Positions 7,676 to 16,008 of a DNA stretch of 64,000 nt are shown one piece after another. The position numbers were made by a program, and so were the translations under genes. The notes beneath the pieces were generated by a model. The model saw only the letters and a list, made by a program, of their open reading frames with translations, did no database searches and was not told the DNA's origin. How positions within the stretch are numbered: the first letter of the stretch is position 1; every line of letters begins with the position of its first letter. The DNA comes from Terriglobia bacterium (GTDB lineage Bacteria; Acidobacteriota; Terriglobia; Terriglobales; SCQP01), in NCBI GenBank assembly GCA_021323595.1, contig JAJPKR010000025.1, positions 1 to 64,000 of the forward strand. The letters run 5' to 3'.

Positions 7676-9121
7676 CTAGCGGAGCGTGAACGTCGTGATG
7701 CTTTGCCCGGCGAGGGTGGCGGCGACGACGGGCGCGGCGCCGCCGCGCAACACCGGCGCTTCGCCGCGCAGCGGCGGGCCGAAGGGCAGCGGCTGCGCCA
7801 GCGGGCGCAATTCCTCGAACGCCGACGTGCGATAGGCGGCGACGGCGGCGGGCTGCAAATCGGCGATCGTGAACTCGGCCGCGACCGGCTGCGCGTTGTC
7901 GTTGATCGCGACGATCGCCAGCGCCTCCCCATCCCGGTAGGCGGAGACGAAGACGCCGGGCGCGGGAATCGCGTCGGCGGCGACGCGGTGCGCGCCGGGA
8001 CGCACGAAGCGGCTGTACTGGCCCAGCGCGAAGAGGCGGCGGTTGGGCATCCAGGTTTGGCTCGCGGGATCGAGCTGCACCAGCGCCTCGCGGTTGTCGC
8101 GCGGGGAGACCAGCCACCAGTAGAACCAGCCGGAGACTTGGTCCTCGGCCAGATGAAAATGCAGCAGCTTGGCCCAATAGAGCGCGTCGGCGATGCCCGC
8201 GTCGTTGCCGTTGAAGGCGCTGACCTCGGTCTGCCAGATGGGCTTGCCGGCGGCGCGGGCGGCGGGAAACGGGCCGATGCGGTCGGTGAGGCGCACCGCG
8301 GGCACGGCGTTATCGCCGAAGTAGGCGTGGGCGGCGACGATGCCGATGGCGTCGCGCGCTTCGGCGTCGCCGAGGGCGGGCACCACCGGCGCCTCGGTCC
8401 AGGTGCTCGGCTCGCCCAAGATCACTTGCGCCGGCACGCGGCGGCGGCGCCAGACGGGGCCGAGCGCGGTCTTGACGAAGTCGCGGTACTCCTCGCCGGT
8501 CCAATAACAGGAGGCGTATTGGACGGTGACGTCGGGCTCGTTCTGCGGGGAGACGGCGTAGATCTCGAGGCCGTGGCGGGCGCGGTATTCGAAAACGTAG
8601 CGCGCCAGGTACTCGGCATAATCCTCGTAGCGCTCGCGGCGCAGGCGGCCGCCGACGATGTTGGCGTTCGATTTCATCCAGGCGGGCGGCGTCCAGGCGG
8701 TGCTGACGAAGCGCGTGCAGCCGCGCTGCGCGGCTTCGCGCATCAGCCAAATCTGGCCGGCGTCGCCGCTCCAGTTCCATTGCCCCGCCGCCGGCTCGAT
8801 GCCCGGGGCGCGCCGGTCGCCGGCGGGGATGATGTTGCGCACCATGCTCAGGCCGGCGCCGTTGCCGCTGGTGGCGAAGAGCGCATCGAGCACGCGGGCG
8901 CGCTCGGCGTCGGCGAAGTGCTGGAGCAGATCCGCCATGTGGAAGGCGCCGGAGGCGCCGAAGCCGGCGATCTCTTGCGCCGCCCGCGCCGCTTCGATGC
9001 GCGCCCGCGCCGGCGCCGCCGCCGGCGCTCCGTCCGCGGCTTGCGCGCGCAGCAGCCGCGCAGGCAGCGCGAGCGCGGCCGCGCCCAGGGACGCCACTTT
9101 GCAGAAGTCTCGACGATGCAT
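7676..9121 (-). CDS. Secreted glycoside hydrolase, family 30-like
   Basis: The 481-residue protein starts with a twin-arginine-type leader (MHRRDFCKVASLGAAALALP), so it is likely exported folded. The catalytic TIM barrel shows the GH30 acid/base in SPQNEPD and the nucleophile in IWQTEVSAF. A C-terminal beta-sandwich follows (VAINDNAQPVAAEFTI). GH30 enzymes act on beta-linked glycans such as glucuronoxylan, glucosylceramide or beta-1,6-glucan, and the substrate cannot be read from sequence. The ORF track extends to 9709 through an antisense shadow of tmk. The true start is the ATG at 9119-9121. The next gene, tmk, is divergent. Confidence 0.85.
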   Translation of the reverse strand: MHRRDFCKVASLGAAALALPARLLRAQAADGAPAAAPARARIEAARAAQEIAGFGASGAFHMADLLQHFADAERARVLDALFATSGNGAGLSMVRNIIPAGDRRAPGIEPAAGQWNWSGDAGQIWLMREAAQRGCTRFVSTAWTPPAWMKSNANIVGGRLRRERYEDYAEYLARYVFEYRARHGLEIYAVSPQNEPDVTVQYASCYWTGEEYRDFVKTALGPVWRRRRVPAQVILGEPSTWTEAPVVPALGDAEARDAIGIVAAHAYFGDNAVPAVRLTDRIGPFPAARAAGKPIWQTEVSAFNGNDAGIADALYWAKLLHFHLAEDQVSGWFYWWLVSPRDNREALVQLDPASQTWMPNRRLFALGQYSRFVRPGAHRVAADAIPAPGVFVSAYRDGEALAIVAINDNAQPVAAEFTIADLQPAAVAAYRTSAFEELRPLAQPLPFGPPLRGEAPVLRGGAAPVVAATLAGQSITTFTLR

Positions 9122-9268
9122 GCCGGGTATCGTACTCGAAGCGGATCGCGAACGGGGCACAGCGGGCCGCGCCGCGGTCGGATGTCCCAAGCGGCGGCGC
9201 GGGCGCCGGAAAAGGGCCGCCCGCGCCGGATGCCGGGATGCCGCGCGCCCTGGCATGATAATCGGACG

Positions 9269-9907
9269 ATGCCCGGCGTATTCGTCAGCTTCGAGGGCGT
9301 GGATGGCAGCGGCAAGACGACGCAGCTCGAGCTGCTGGCGGAGCGGCTGCGCGCCCAAGGCCGCGACGTGGTGACCACGCGCGAGCCGGGCGGCACGGCG
9401 CTGGGGCAGGCGGTGCGGAGCTGGGTGCTGGAGGCGCAGGCAGAGCCGCTGGCGCCGCGGGCGGAGCTGGCGCTGCTCTTCGCGGCGCGGGCGCAGCACT
9501 TGCAGCAAGTGATCGAGCCGGCGCGGGCGCGCGGCGCGATCGTGCTCTGCGACCGCTTCACCGACGCCACCGAGGCCTATCAGGGCGCCGGGCGCGGGCT
9601 GGGCGCGGAGCTGGTGCGCGAGCTCGACCGGCTGATTTGCGGCGGCGCGCGTCCGGAGCTGACGCTGATCCTCGACTTGGACCCGGAGACGGCGCTGGCG
9701 CGGGCGCAAACGCGGCTGCGGCGCGCCGCTTCCGGCGAGAACCGCTTCGAGGCCGAGGGCGCGGCGTTCTTGCGGCGGGTGGCGGAGGCCTATCGCGCGA
9801 TCGCGCGGCGCGAGCCGGAGCGCTGCGCGCTGATCGCGGCCAGCGGCGCGATCGAGGCGGTGCGCGAGCGCGTCTGGCGCGCCGCCGCCGCGCGGCTGGG
9901 GTGGTGA
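9269..9907 (+). CDS. tmk: Thymidylate kinase
   Basis: Tmk phosphorylates dTMP to dTDP for DNA synthesis. The P-loop GVDGSGKT lies at residues 10-17, the DR(F/Y) motif in CDRFTDATEAYQG, and the LID region around RTRLRRAASGENRFE. Length is 212 residues, normal for the family. The ORF track gives an 1131-residue frame (6512-9907), but the first 919 residues are antisense to the NfeD and GH30 genes. The start is the ATG at 9269. The stop TGA shares a base with the holB ATG (TGATG), which is translational coupling often seen between tmk and holB. Confidence 0.95.
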   Translation: MPGVFVSFEGVDGSGKTTQLELLAERLRAQGRDVVTTREPGGTALGQAVRSWVLEAQAEPLAPRAELALLFAARAQHLQQVIEPARARGAIVLCDRFTDATEAYQGAGRGLGAELVRELDRLICGGARPELTLILDLDPETALARAQTRLRRAASGENRFEAEGAAFLRRVAEAYRAIARREPERCALIAASGAIEAVRERVWRAAAARLGW

Positions 9908-10992
9908 TGGGATTCGGCGAATTCATCGGCGACGCCCCGGCCGTGGCGCGGCTGCGCGAGCTGATCGCCGCGGGCGGCTTGAACCGCGCGCTGCTGCTGG
10001 CCGGCCCGCGCGGCGTGGGCAAGACGACGCTGGCGATCTTTGCCGGCCTGGCGCTGAACTGCGAGCAGCCGCCGGCGCCGGGGGATTTTTGCGGGGCCTG
10101 CGCCAGTTGCCGGCAGTTGGACCCGGGGTGGCGCGATCTCGAGGCGATGACGGCGGCGGCGCTCGAGTTTCGCGAGCAGCAAGGGAAGACGCGGGCGCGG
10201 GAAGAAGCGCCGCTGGTGCTGCGCGTGCATCCGGAGATCGAGATCTATCCGCCCGACGGCGACTTCTTGAGCATGGCGCAGGCGCGGCGCATCGGCGAGC
10301 GCGGCCATCGCCGCAGCGACCGCGGCCGCTATTGGACGGTGATCGTGCCGGAGTTCGAGCGCGCGCGCTGGATGACCCAGGCCACGCTGCTCAAGACGCT
10401 GGAGGAGCCGCCGCCGCGCACCGCGCTGCTCTTGCTGGCGGAAAACCCGCTCGAGCTGCTGCCCACGGTGCGCTCGCGGGCGCTGCTGCTGACCCTGCCC
10501 CCCGCCTCGCCGCCGGCGCTGGCGCGGCTGCTGGCGGAGCGGCGGGGCGAGCTGAGCGCCGCCGAGCGCGAGGCGGTGGCGCGCTGGTCGCAGGGACGGC
10601 CGGGACGGGCGCTGCGCCTCGACCCCGCCGAGTATCGCGAGTTGCGGCGGCAGGCGCTGCTGCTGCTGGCCACGGCCGGCGGCAGCGGGCCCTGGGCGCC
10701 GCTCTTCGAAATGACCCAGCAGGCCGCGCGGCCAGGCAAAGAAAGACTTGAATCACTGGTCGAAATTCTTTATAGTTTGCTGCAAGATATTTTGTACCTG
10801 CTTTCCGACCGGCCCGAAGCGATTCGCAACGCGGACTGCCGGGCCGAGTTGAGCGGCCTGGCGCAACAGTTCAACCTGCGAAGTGTGGCGTTCGCCACCG
10901 AAGAAGCCGATCGAGTCCTGGCGGCGACGCGGCGCAACGCGCAGCGAGGATTGGCGCTGGAGGCTTGGGCGTTGCGATTAGCCCGGGCGTGA
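9907..10992 (+). CDS. holB: DNA polymerase III delta' subunit
   Basis: The product is a clamp-loader subunit of the replicative polymerase. The N-terminal AAA+ domain has a Walker A motif (GPRGVGKT, residues 33-40), a four-cysteine zinc module (CEQPPAPGDFCGACASC), and the box LLKTLEEPP typical of gamma/delta' proteins. The C-terminal part (EILYSLLQDILYLLSDRPE) matches the collar domain. Length is 361 residues. It begins at the ATG overlapping the tmk stop by one base, excluding the upstream extension in the ORF track. A conserved Walker A is notable, because delta' in enterobacteria does not bind ATP. Confidence 0.9.
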   Translation: MGFGEFIGDAPAVARLRELIAAGGLNRALLLAGPRGVGKTTLAIFAGLALNCEQPPAPGDFCGACASCRQLDPGWRDLEAMTAAALEFREQQGKTRAREEAPLVLRVHPEIEIYPPDGDFLSMAQARRIGERGHRRSDRGRYWTVIVPEFERARWMTQATLLKTLEEPPPRTALLLLAENPLELLPTVRSRALLLTLPPASPPALARLLAERRGELSAAEREAVARWSQGRPGRALRLDPAEYRELRRQALLLLATAGGSGPWAPLFEMTQQAARPGKERLESLVEILYSLLQDILYLLSDRPEAIRNADCRAELSGLAQQFNLRSVAFATEEADRVLAATRRNAQRGLALEAWALRLARA

Positions 10993-11022
10993 CCGCGCCA
11001 GGCAGGGCAGCGGGAGCAAATT

Positions 11023-11424
11023 ATGTCATCTCCCAGTGACTTGGCGGCGCGGCGCGGCAATGATAGCGAAGTCATCGCCAACCGCAAGCTGATACGTCCC
11101 TCCCTCTCGGGCTTTCGCGAGCAACTGGCGGCGGCCGGCAGCAAGCCGCCGTTGGCGGCTCCGGCGGCGGCGGCGGGGCCGCACCGCGTTCCCAAAAAGC
11201 CGGTGCCCCCGGAACAGACCAACGCCGAGGCCTTCTATTACGTCAAGCAGATGCAGGCCAAGACGCCGATGGTGCTGGTGCTGCAAGACGGGCAGGAGAT
11301 TCGCGGGGTGATCGAGTGGTACGACCGCCATTGCCTCAAGATCCATCGCGAAGACGGGCCGAACCTGCTGGTTTACAAGGCCAACGTCAAGTATCTCTAT
11401 AAGCTGGAAGACGCGCGCGGCTAG
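11023..11424 (+). CDS. Hfq-like RNA chaperone with long N-terminal extension
   Basis: Residues 67-128 read as an Sm/Hfq fold: an N-terminal helix ([26 protein letters not shown]), an Sm1-like strand set ([14 protein letters not shown]) and an Sm2-like end ([13 protein letters not shown]). Classical Hfq is 70-110 residues with the Sm2 motif YKHA. Here the equivalent is YKAN, and about 66 residues of low-complexity basic and alanine/proline-rich sequence precede the fold. Hfq proteins form hexamers that pair small RNAs with mRNAs. Whether this divergent form does so is unproven. A GGGAGC ribosome binding site precedes the ATG. The gene is 30 bp past holB and 19 bp before the prenyltransferase, so it may be cotranscribed with both. 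Confidence 0.75.
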   Translation: MSSPSDLAARRGNDSEVIANRKLIRPSLSGFREQLAAAGSKPPLAAPAAAAGPHRVPKKPVPPEQTNAEAFYYVKQMQAKTPMVLVLQDGQEIRGVIEWYDRHCLKIHREDGPNLLVYKANVKYLYKLEDARG

Positions 11425-11443
11425 GCCGGCGCGGGATCGCCCG

Positions 11444-12322
11444 ATGGCGTCGGATTGGGTCGCGCGGCAGCGCCAGCGCCTGGAAGCGGAGTTGGCGGCG
11501 GCGCTGCCGGCCGCGCCCGCCGGGGCGCCGGAGGCGCGGCTGTATCGCGCCCTGCGCTATAGCTTGCTAGATGGCGGCAAGCGCCTGCGCCCGCTGCTCT
11601 GCCTGGCGGCGGCGGAGGCGGCGAGCGGCGGCGCCGCCCCGGAAGCGGCGTGGCCGCCGGCCACGGCGCTGGAGCTGCTGCACACCTATTCGCTCATTCA
11701 TGACGATCTGCCGGCGCTCGACAACGACGATCTGCGCCGCGGGCGGCCGGCCTGTCATAAACAATTCGGCGAAGCCACCGCGATCTTGGCCGGCGACGCG
11801 CTGCTGACGCTGGCCTTCGCGCAGTTCGGCGACCGGCGGCTGGCGGGGCGGGGCGCGGAGTACTCGGCGGTGCTGGCGGCGGCGGCCGCCGCCATGGTCG
11901 CCGGCCAAAGCGCCGACCTCGAAGCCGAGGCTGGGAGCGCCAGCGCCGAGCAGGTCGAGTTCATTCATCGGCACAAGACGGCGGCGGTGATTCGCGCGGC
12001 GCTGGTGCTGGGCGGGATGGCCGGCGGCGCGGGCGAGGACGCGCGGGAGGCCTTGGGCGCGGCGGGCGAGGAGCTGGGCCTGGCGTTCCAGATCATGGAC
12101 GACATCCTCGACGTCACCGGCAGCGCCGCGGAACTGGGCAAGAGCGCCGGCAAGGATCAGGCGCAGCGCAAGGCGACCTATCCCGCCGTCTTCGGGTTGG
12201 AGTTGTCGCGGGCGCAGGCCGAGGCGCTGGGCGGGCGCGCGCTCGAGCGGCTGGAGCGGTTCGGCGCCGCTGGCGAGCCGCTGCGCGCGCTGGCGCGGCA
12301 AATGTACCGGCGGACCCGGTAG
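11444..12322 (+). CDS. Polyprenyl diphosphate synthase (farnesyl/geranylgeranyl type)
   Basis: This cytoplasmic trans-prenyltransferase condenses isopentenyl diphosphate with allylic diphosphates. The first aspartate-rich motif is DDLPALDNDD (from residue 87), the second is MDDILD (about residue 219), and GGKRLRP gives the substrate-binding region. Length is 292 residues. Two residues inserted between the aspartates of the first motif (DDxxxxD) are characteristic of bacterial farnesyl diphosphate synthases and type II GGPP synthases. Product chain length cannot be fixed without a structural alignment, so ispA is plausible but not assigned. Confidence 0.88.
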   Translation: MASDWVARQRQRLEAELAAALPAAPAGAPEARLYRALRYSLLDGGKRLRPLLCLAAAEAASGGAAPEAAWPPATALELLHTYSLIHDDLPALDNDDLRRGRPACHKQFGEATAILAGDALLTLAFAQFGDRRLAGRGAEYSAVLAAAAAAMVAGQSADLEAEAGSASAEQVEFIHRHKTAAVIRAALVLGGMAGGAGEDAREALGAAGEELGLAFQIMDDILDVTGSAAELGKSAGKDQAQRKATYPAVFGLELSRAQAEALGGRALERLERFGAAGEPLRALARQMYRRTR

Positions 12323-12428
12323 GGGCGCAGGCGGCGGCGGTCGCCGCCCCGGACATCGGGTCCGCGGCCGGCAGGGGCGCCGCGCGCGGCCGGTGACGCG
12401 GGCAGGGTGACACCTTTATAATCAAGGC

Positions 12429-12629
12429 ATGCCGCTGTACGAATACCATTGCCGTGACTGCGATTCCGACTTCGAGCGGCTGGAATCGCTGCAGGGCGCG
12501 CCGGAGCCGGCGGAATGCCGCCGCTGCGGCAGCCGGCGCGTCGAGCGCATCGAGTTTTCGCGCGTGGCGGTCGCCACCCCCGCGGGCGGCGGCGAGGCAT
12601 GCTGCTCGCCTGCTCCGGGCGGGGCTTGA
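12429..12629 (+). CDS. FmdB-family zinc ribbon protein
   Basis: A 66-residue protein starting MPLYEYHC, with one CxxC pair near the N terminus (HCRDC) and a second (CRRCG) about 20 residues later, the arrangement of the FmdB/putative-regulatory zinc ribbon family. The basic segment SRRVERIEFSRV follows, then a Gly/Ala tail with a further CC. Function in the family is mostly unknown; some members are linked to formamidase regulation. It lies 106 bp after the prenyltransferase gene, and the intervening sequence includes a GC-rich hairpin (GGCGGC-GGTC-GCCGCC). Confidence 0.8.
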   Translation: MPLYEYHCRDCDSDFERLESLQGAPEPAECRRCGSRRVERIEFSRVAVATPAGGGEACCSPAPGGA

Positions 12630-12667
12630 CGGCGGCGATGAACGGGGCGGTCGGCCCCGCGGCCAAG

Positions 12668-12868
12668 ATGGAAACGACTCAGCAACGCAAACCGAGGCGG
12701 ACCGAGTTCAACCGGTTCCAGACGTTCACCCTGGGGCCGTTCGTGCCCACGATCACGAACGCGCATTTCGACCCGTATGAGGAAGGCCTGCCGCGCCCGG
12801 GGTTGAGCCGGCGGGAGATGGAGACGGTCGAGCGCGTGCGCCTGCCGATTACGCCCGGGCGCAATTAG
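12668..12868 (+). CDS. Small hypothetical protein
   Basis: A 66-residue reading frame with balanced, non-repetitive composition ([18 protein letters not shown], then [10 protein letters not shown]), unlike the arginine/alanine-rich shadows around it. It follows the zinc ribbon gene by 38 bp and ends just before tRNA-Ser. Alternative starts lie upstream at 12638 and inside the zinc ribbon gene. No family is recognised. Composition and strand argue for a real gene, but there is no independent support. Confidence 0.45.
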   Translation: METTQQRKPRRTEFNRFQTFTLGPFVPTITNAHFDPYEEGLPRPGLSRREMETVERVRLPITPGRN

Positions 12869-12897
12869 CTTTACCCCGCATGCGTTGGCCCGCACGC

Positions 12898-12987
12898 GGA
12901 GAGATGGCCGAGTGGCTGAAGGCGCACGCTTGGAAAGCGTGTATATCCGAAAGGGTATCCAGGGTTCGAATCCCTGTCTCTCCGCCA
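12898..12987 (+). tRNA. tRNA-Ser(GGA)
   Basis: The acceptor arms GGAGAGA and TCTCTCC pair perfectly, followed by discriminator G and an encoded CCA. The anticodon stem CACGC/GCGTG encloses the loop TTGGAAA, giving anticodon GGA (serine, UCC/UCU). A long variable arm (TATCCGAAAGGGTA) marks it as a class II tRNA, as expected for serine. The T arm reads AGGGTTCGAATCCCT. No tRNA-adjacent integrase or attachment-site duplication is visible. Confidence 0.95.
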
Positions 12988-13062
12988 GCCTACTCCACCG
13001 CTTGATTTCCGACAGGGCGATACCGCGTTCCCTGGCAACGCGCGAGGGAACGGCGCGTCCGC

Positions 13063-14832
13063 CTAGCCGACGGTGGCGGATGCAGCGTCCGCCTGCGGGC
13101 CGCGCAGCGACGCGAAGACGCCCTTTTGCCGCCAACTGCGAATGAATAGCGCCGTCGCGACGATGCCCGCCGCGGCGCAACTGGCGGCCGCGAGCCAGTG
13201 GCGGCCGAAGAGATCGGTGGTGGCGGCGACGGCGGCGGTGCAGACCACGATTCCCAGGGCGCAATCGTAAAGATCGCCGTGCAATTCCCGCCGCTGCGCG
13301 TCGCGCTCGGCCGGCGTCAGGGCGTCGGTGACGGGGCGCCACAATCCGGGCGGACGGCAGCGGCGATAGAACTCGCGCAGCACTTCGACGCGTTCGGGAG
13401 GCGTCAGCCAGGTCACCGCCAGGATCACCACCCAGCCGGCGCCGAAGAGCAGCAAGAAGCCCTGCCAAAACGGCCGCTGCGAGAAGCCGAGCGGAAACCA
13501 AATCAGGTAGCCGAGCGGCAGACCGGCGACCAGGCCGGCAATCTCGCCCCAGATGTTCAAGCGCCACCAGAAGAAACGCAGCCAGGCCAGCGGCAGGATG
13601 AAGGCGATCATCACGTTGTTGATGAACAAGAACCAGGCCATCATGCCGTTGACGAGGAAGTAGCCGATGAGCAGGGCCAAGGCGAGCAGCAGGGCGGTGG
13701 CGCCGCGGCTGATCCACAGGTAGTGGCGCTCGCTCGCCTGCGGGCGGAAGAAGCGCTTGTAGACGTCGTTGATCAAATAAGATGCGCCCCAGTTCATCTC
13801 CGTGCTCACCGCGGACTGGTAGGACGCGAGCTCGCCGGCGACCAGCAAGCCGGTGAGGCCGGCGAATCCGAAGCGCTTGACCAGCTCTCCCCATACCAAT
13901 TGGCCGGCCATGCCGGAGCCGCCGAAGACGGCGGCGCCCACCAGGCCGAGGAAGAAGAAGGGGATCACGCGCACGACCAGCGAGAGGAAGGCGTTGAAGA
14001 GCTGGCCAACCTGGGCGTGAAATTCGTTCTTGGCGGCCATGAACTTTTGCGCGGTGAAGCCGCCGCCGCCCGCCGGAGCGGCGGCGAAGAACAGGCCTTG
14101 CAGCACCAGCGCGGCGATCGTGATGCGGTCAAAGGCGCCGCCGGGCGGGGTGGCGCGGAAAAATCCGGCGCCGAAGTGTTGGGCGGCGGCGGCGTAGATC
14201 GCGTGCAGGCCCCCGGCGCCATGAATGGCCACGGGAATGAAAACGGCATTGGCGGCGAGAAACAAGATGAACTGGAAGATTTCCGAATAAACGGCGCCCA
14301 GCAAGCCGCCGAGCAGCGAATAGACGAGCGTGACGCCGGCGGCGAACAGGATGGTTGCGGCGTTCCCCCAGCCGAGGATGGGGCCGATGGATTTGGTGAG
14401 CCAGCCGGTGACGTAAGCCATCAGCACCACCGCCCAGCCGAAGCTGAAGTACAGCGCCGAGATCCAGCGGAAGGCGCCCGCGGCGCGGCCGCCGTAGCGG
14501 ACCTCCACAAATTCCGCGGTGGATACGATTTGCAGCCGGCGCCAGAATTTCGACCAGATCACCGCGACCAGCGGCATCCACAGGATCCAGGGAATCCACC
14601 ACCACCAGTTGCCGAGCAGGCCGTCGCGATAGACGAGCATGGTGAAGGCCGAGGCCGAGCCCGAGGAGGTGAACGTGGCGACGGCGGAGAAGCCGATCGC
14701 CCACCAGGCGAGCGAACGGCCGCCCATGAAGTAGCCCTCGATGCCGCGGCTGGCGCGGCGGGTGAAGACCAGGCCGATCAGGAGCGCAATCAGCGAATAC
14801 GCGCCGAGAATCCACCAGTCGAGCGGCTGCAT
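13063..14832 (-). CDS. Sodium:solute symporter family protein (SSS)
   Basis: The product has 589 residues from ATG 14830-14832 (MQPLDWWILGAYSLIALLIG), with 12 or more hydrophobic segments and the SSS-family signature region (GYFMGGRSLAWWAIGFSAVATFTSSGSA). The substrate is unknown; SSS carriers take up sugars, amino acids, nucleosides or organic acids with sodium. The C-terminal soluble part (LREFYRRCRPPGLWRPVTDAL) is followed by a further pair of hydrophobic segments. The ORF track adds 91 arginine-rich upstream residues that belong to the neighbouring gene's opposite frames. It is the third gene of the operon TonB receptor, M14-like peptidase, symporter, 20 bp after the peptidase. Confidence 0.88.
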   Translation of the reverse strand: MQPLDWWILGAYSLIALLIGLVFTRRASRGIEGYFMGGRSLAWWAIGFSAVATFTSSGSASAFTMLVYRDGLLGNWWWWIPWILWMPLVAVIWSKFWRRLQIVSTAEFVEVRYGGRAAGAFRWISALYFSFGWAVVLMAYVTGWLTKSIGPILGWGNAATILFAAGVTLVYSLLGGLLGAVYSEIFQFILFLAANAVFIPVAIHGAGGLHAIYAAAAQHFGAGFFRATPPGGAFDRITIAALVLQGLFFAAAPAGGGGFTAQKFMAAKNEFHAQVGQLFNAFLSLVVRVIPFFFLGLVGAAVFGGSGMAGQLVWGELVKRFGFAGLTGLLVAGELASYQSAVSTEMNWGASYLINDVYKRFFRPQASERHYLWISRGATALLLALALLIGYFLVNGMMAWFLFINNVMIAFILPLAWLRFFWWRLNIWGEIAGLVAGLPLGYLIWFPLGFSQRPFWQGFLLLFGAGWVVILAVTWLTPPERVEVLREFYRRCRPPGLWRPVTDALTPAERDAQRRELHGDLYDCALGIVVCTAAVAATTDLFGRHWLAAASCAAAGIVATALFIRSWRQKGVFASLRGPQADAASATVG

Positions 14833-14852
14833 GGGGGCGATGCGGCGGGCGG

Positions 14853-16004
14853 CTAGGCCAGGGCTTCCGCGAGCGCGCAAGCGGCGGCGTAGGCGCTCTC
14901 GAGCGATTCGCGCCGCGTCAAGGCGCGCATGCCGGGGATGGGCTCGTATTCGGCGCCGGCCGTCGCCAGCATGCCGCCGTTGAATTCGACGATCAGGCAG
15001 CGCGCGCCGATTTGATGGAACCAGGCGTCTTCGTAATACTTCTCCGGCGGCTTGGGATAGCCGCGCGGCGGCCGTGGATTGAAGAGCAGCCGGCGCGCGC
15101 GCCATTCGGCGTGGATCGCGGCGGCGAGCGCGCTCTCATCGGCCTGGTACGACGCCGAGGGAATGGTGGGCAGAAAGACCTCGGTCGGGAACATGAAATT
15201 GTGGAAGTCGAGAACGCAGTAGGGGCGGACGGCGGCGAGGATTTGCTTGAGCGCGCGCGTCTCGATCCCATGGGTATCGTCCCAATCGAACCACATGTCC
15301 AGACCTTGATCGGTCATGCTCGATCCGATCACGTGGCCGGTCGCCTCCCATTGCGCGATCTGATCGGGCGTGAAGCGCATCGGCGCCTGCTTGACATAGG
15401 TGCCGTAGAAGAACTTGCAGGGTTCATTGCCCTCGGCGTAGAAGCGGGCCGCGTTAGCGTCGTTCCAGTCGGGAATCCACGTGCCGTGCCAGGAATCGGG
15501 AAAATGCAGGGCGAAGCGTTCGGCGCCGCCGGGGTTGATCAAGGGAAAGACAAGGAGCGTCAGGCGCGCGAGCAGGCGCGCGGCGTCAAGCGGGCGGCCG
15601 AAGGGCCGGGCGCCGCCCAGCAGCGCGTCGAGAAACGCGAGCACACCGCGCGGGCCGCTCGGCTCGCAGCCGTGCATGCCGGAAAGAATCGCTACCGGAC
15701 GCGGTCCCGAGCCGAGGCGGAAGCCATAGACCGGCAGGCCCGAGGCGGAGCGGGCGAGCTCGCGAAAGTCGGCGGCGGCGCAATGCCGGTCGGCGAGCCG
15801 GCGCAGCCGGTCGAGGCCGTCGCCGGCATTGAAGAACCAGTAGTCGCGTTCTTCCGCCGACCAGGCGAGGTAGTCGCCGCGGGTGGAGCGCTCGCCGCCG
15901 GCTGCGCCTCCTCCGCGCCCCGCGTCCTCCGGCATCCTGCCGCCGGCCAGCCCGAGGGCCGCGGGCGCGGCCGCCAGGGCGCCCAAGAAGTCGCGCCGTT
16001 CCAT
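14853..16004 (-). CDS. Exported M14-like zinc carboxypeptidase
   Basis: A 383-residue protein with a twin-arginine-type leader (MERRDFLGALAAAPAALGLAGG). The M14 metal site is visible: HGCE at residues 111-114 supplies His and Glu, and LDFHNF places the third ligand at His268. IVEFNGG gives a candidate catalytic Glu near residue 340, and the motif INPGGAERF fits the substrate-binding Asn/Arg region. M14 enzymes remove C-terminal residues from peptides, and some act on peptidoglycan amides or deacylate small molecules. The gene starts 4 bp after the TonB receptor stop and is followed after 20 bp by a symporter, suggesting processing of an imported compound in the periplasm. Confidence 0.83.
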   Translation of the reverse strand: MERRDFLGALAAAPAALGLAGGRMPEDAGRGGGAAGGERSTRGDYLAWSAEERDYWFFNAGDGLDRLRRLADRHCAAADFRELARSASGLPVYGFRLGSGPRPVAILSGMHGCEPSGPRGVLAFLDALLGGARPFGRPLDAARLLARLTLLVFPLINPGGAERFALHFPDSWHGTWIPDWNDANAARFYAEGNEPCKFFYGTYVKQAPMRFTPDQIAQWEATGHVIGSSMTDQGLDMWFDWDDTHGIETRALKQILAAVRPYCVLDFHNFMFPTEVFLPTIPSASYQADESALAAAIHAEWRARRLLFNPRPPRGYPKPPEKYYEDAWFHQIGARCLIVEFNGGMLATAGAEYEPIPGMRALTRRESLESAYAAACALAEALA

Positions 16005-16008
16005 GCCG

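Noticed and set aside
6512-9268. 1131-residue plus-strand frame upstream of tmk
   Set aside because: It is antisense to the NfeD and GH30 genes, is arginine/glycine/alanine-rich without domains, and only its last 212 residues are a real protein (tmk).
12898-13062. tRNA-linked genomic island
   Set aside because: No integrase, direct-repeat attachment site or change in composition follows tRNA-Ser; the next gene is an ordinary symporter in an operon.
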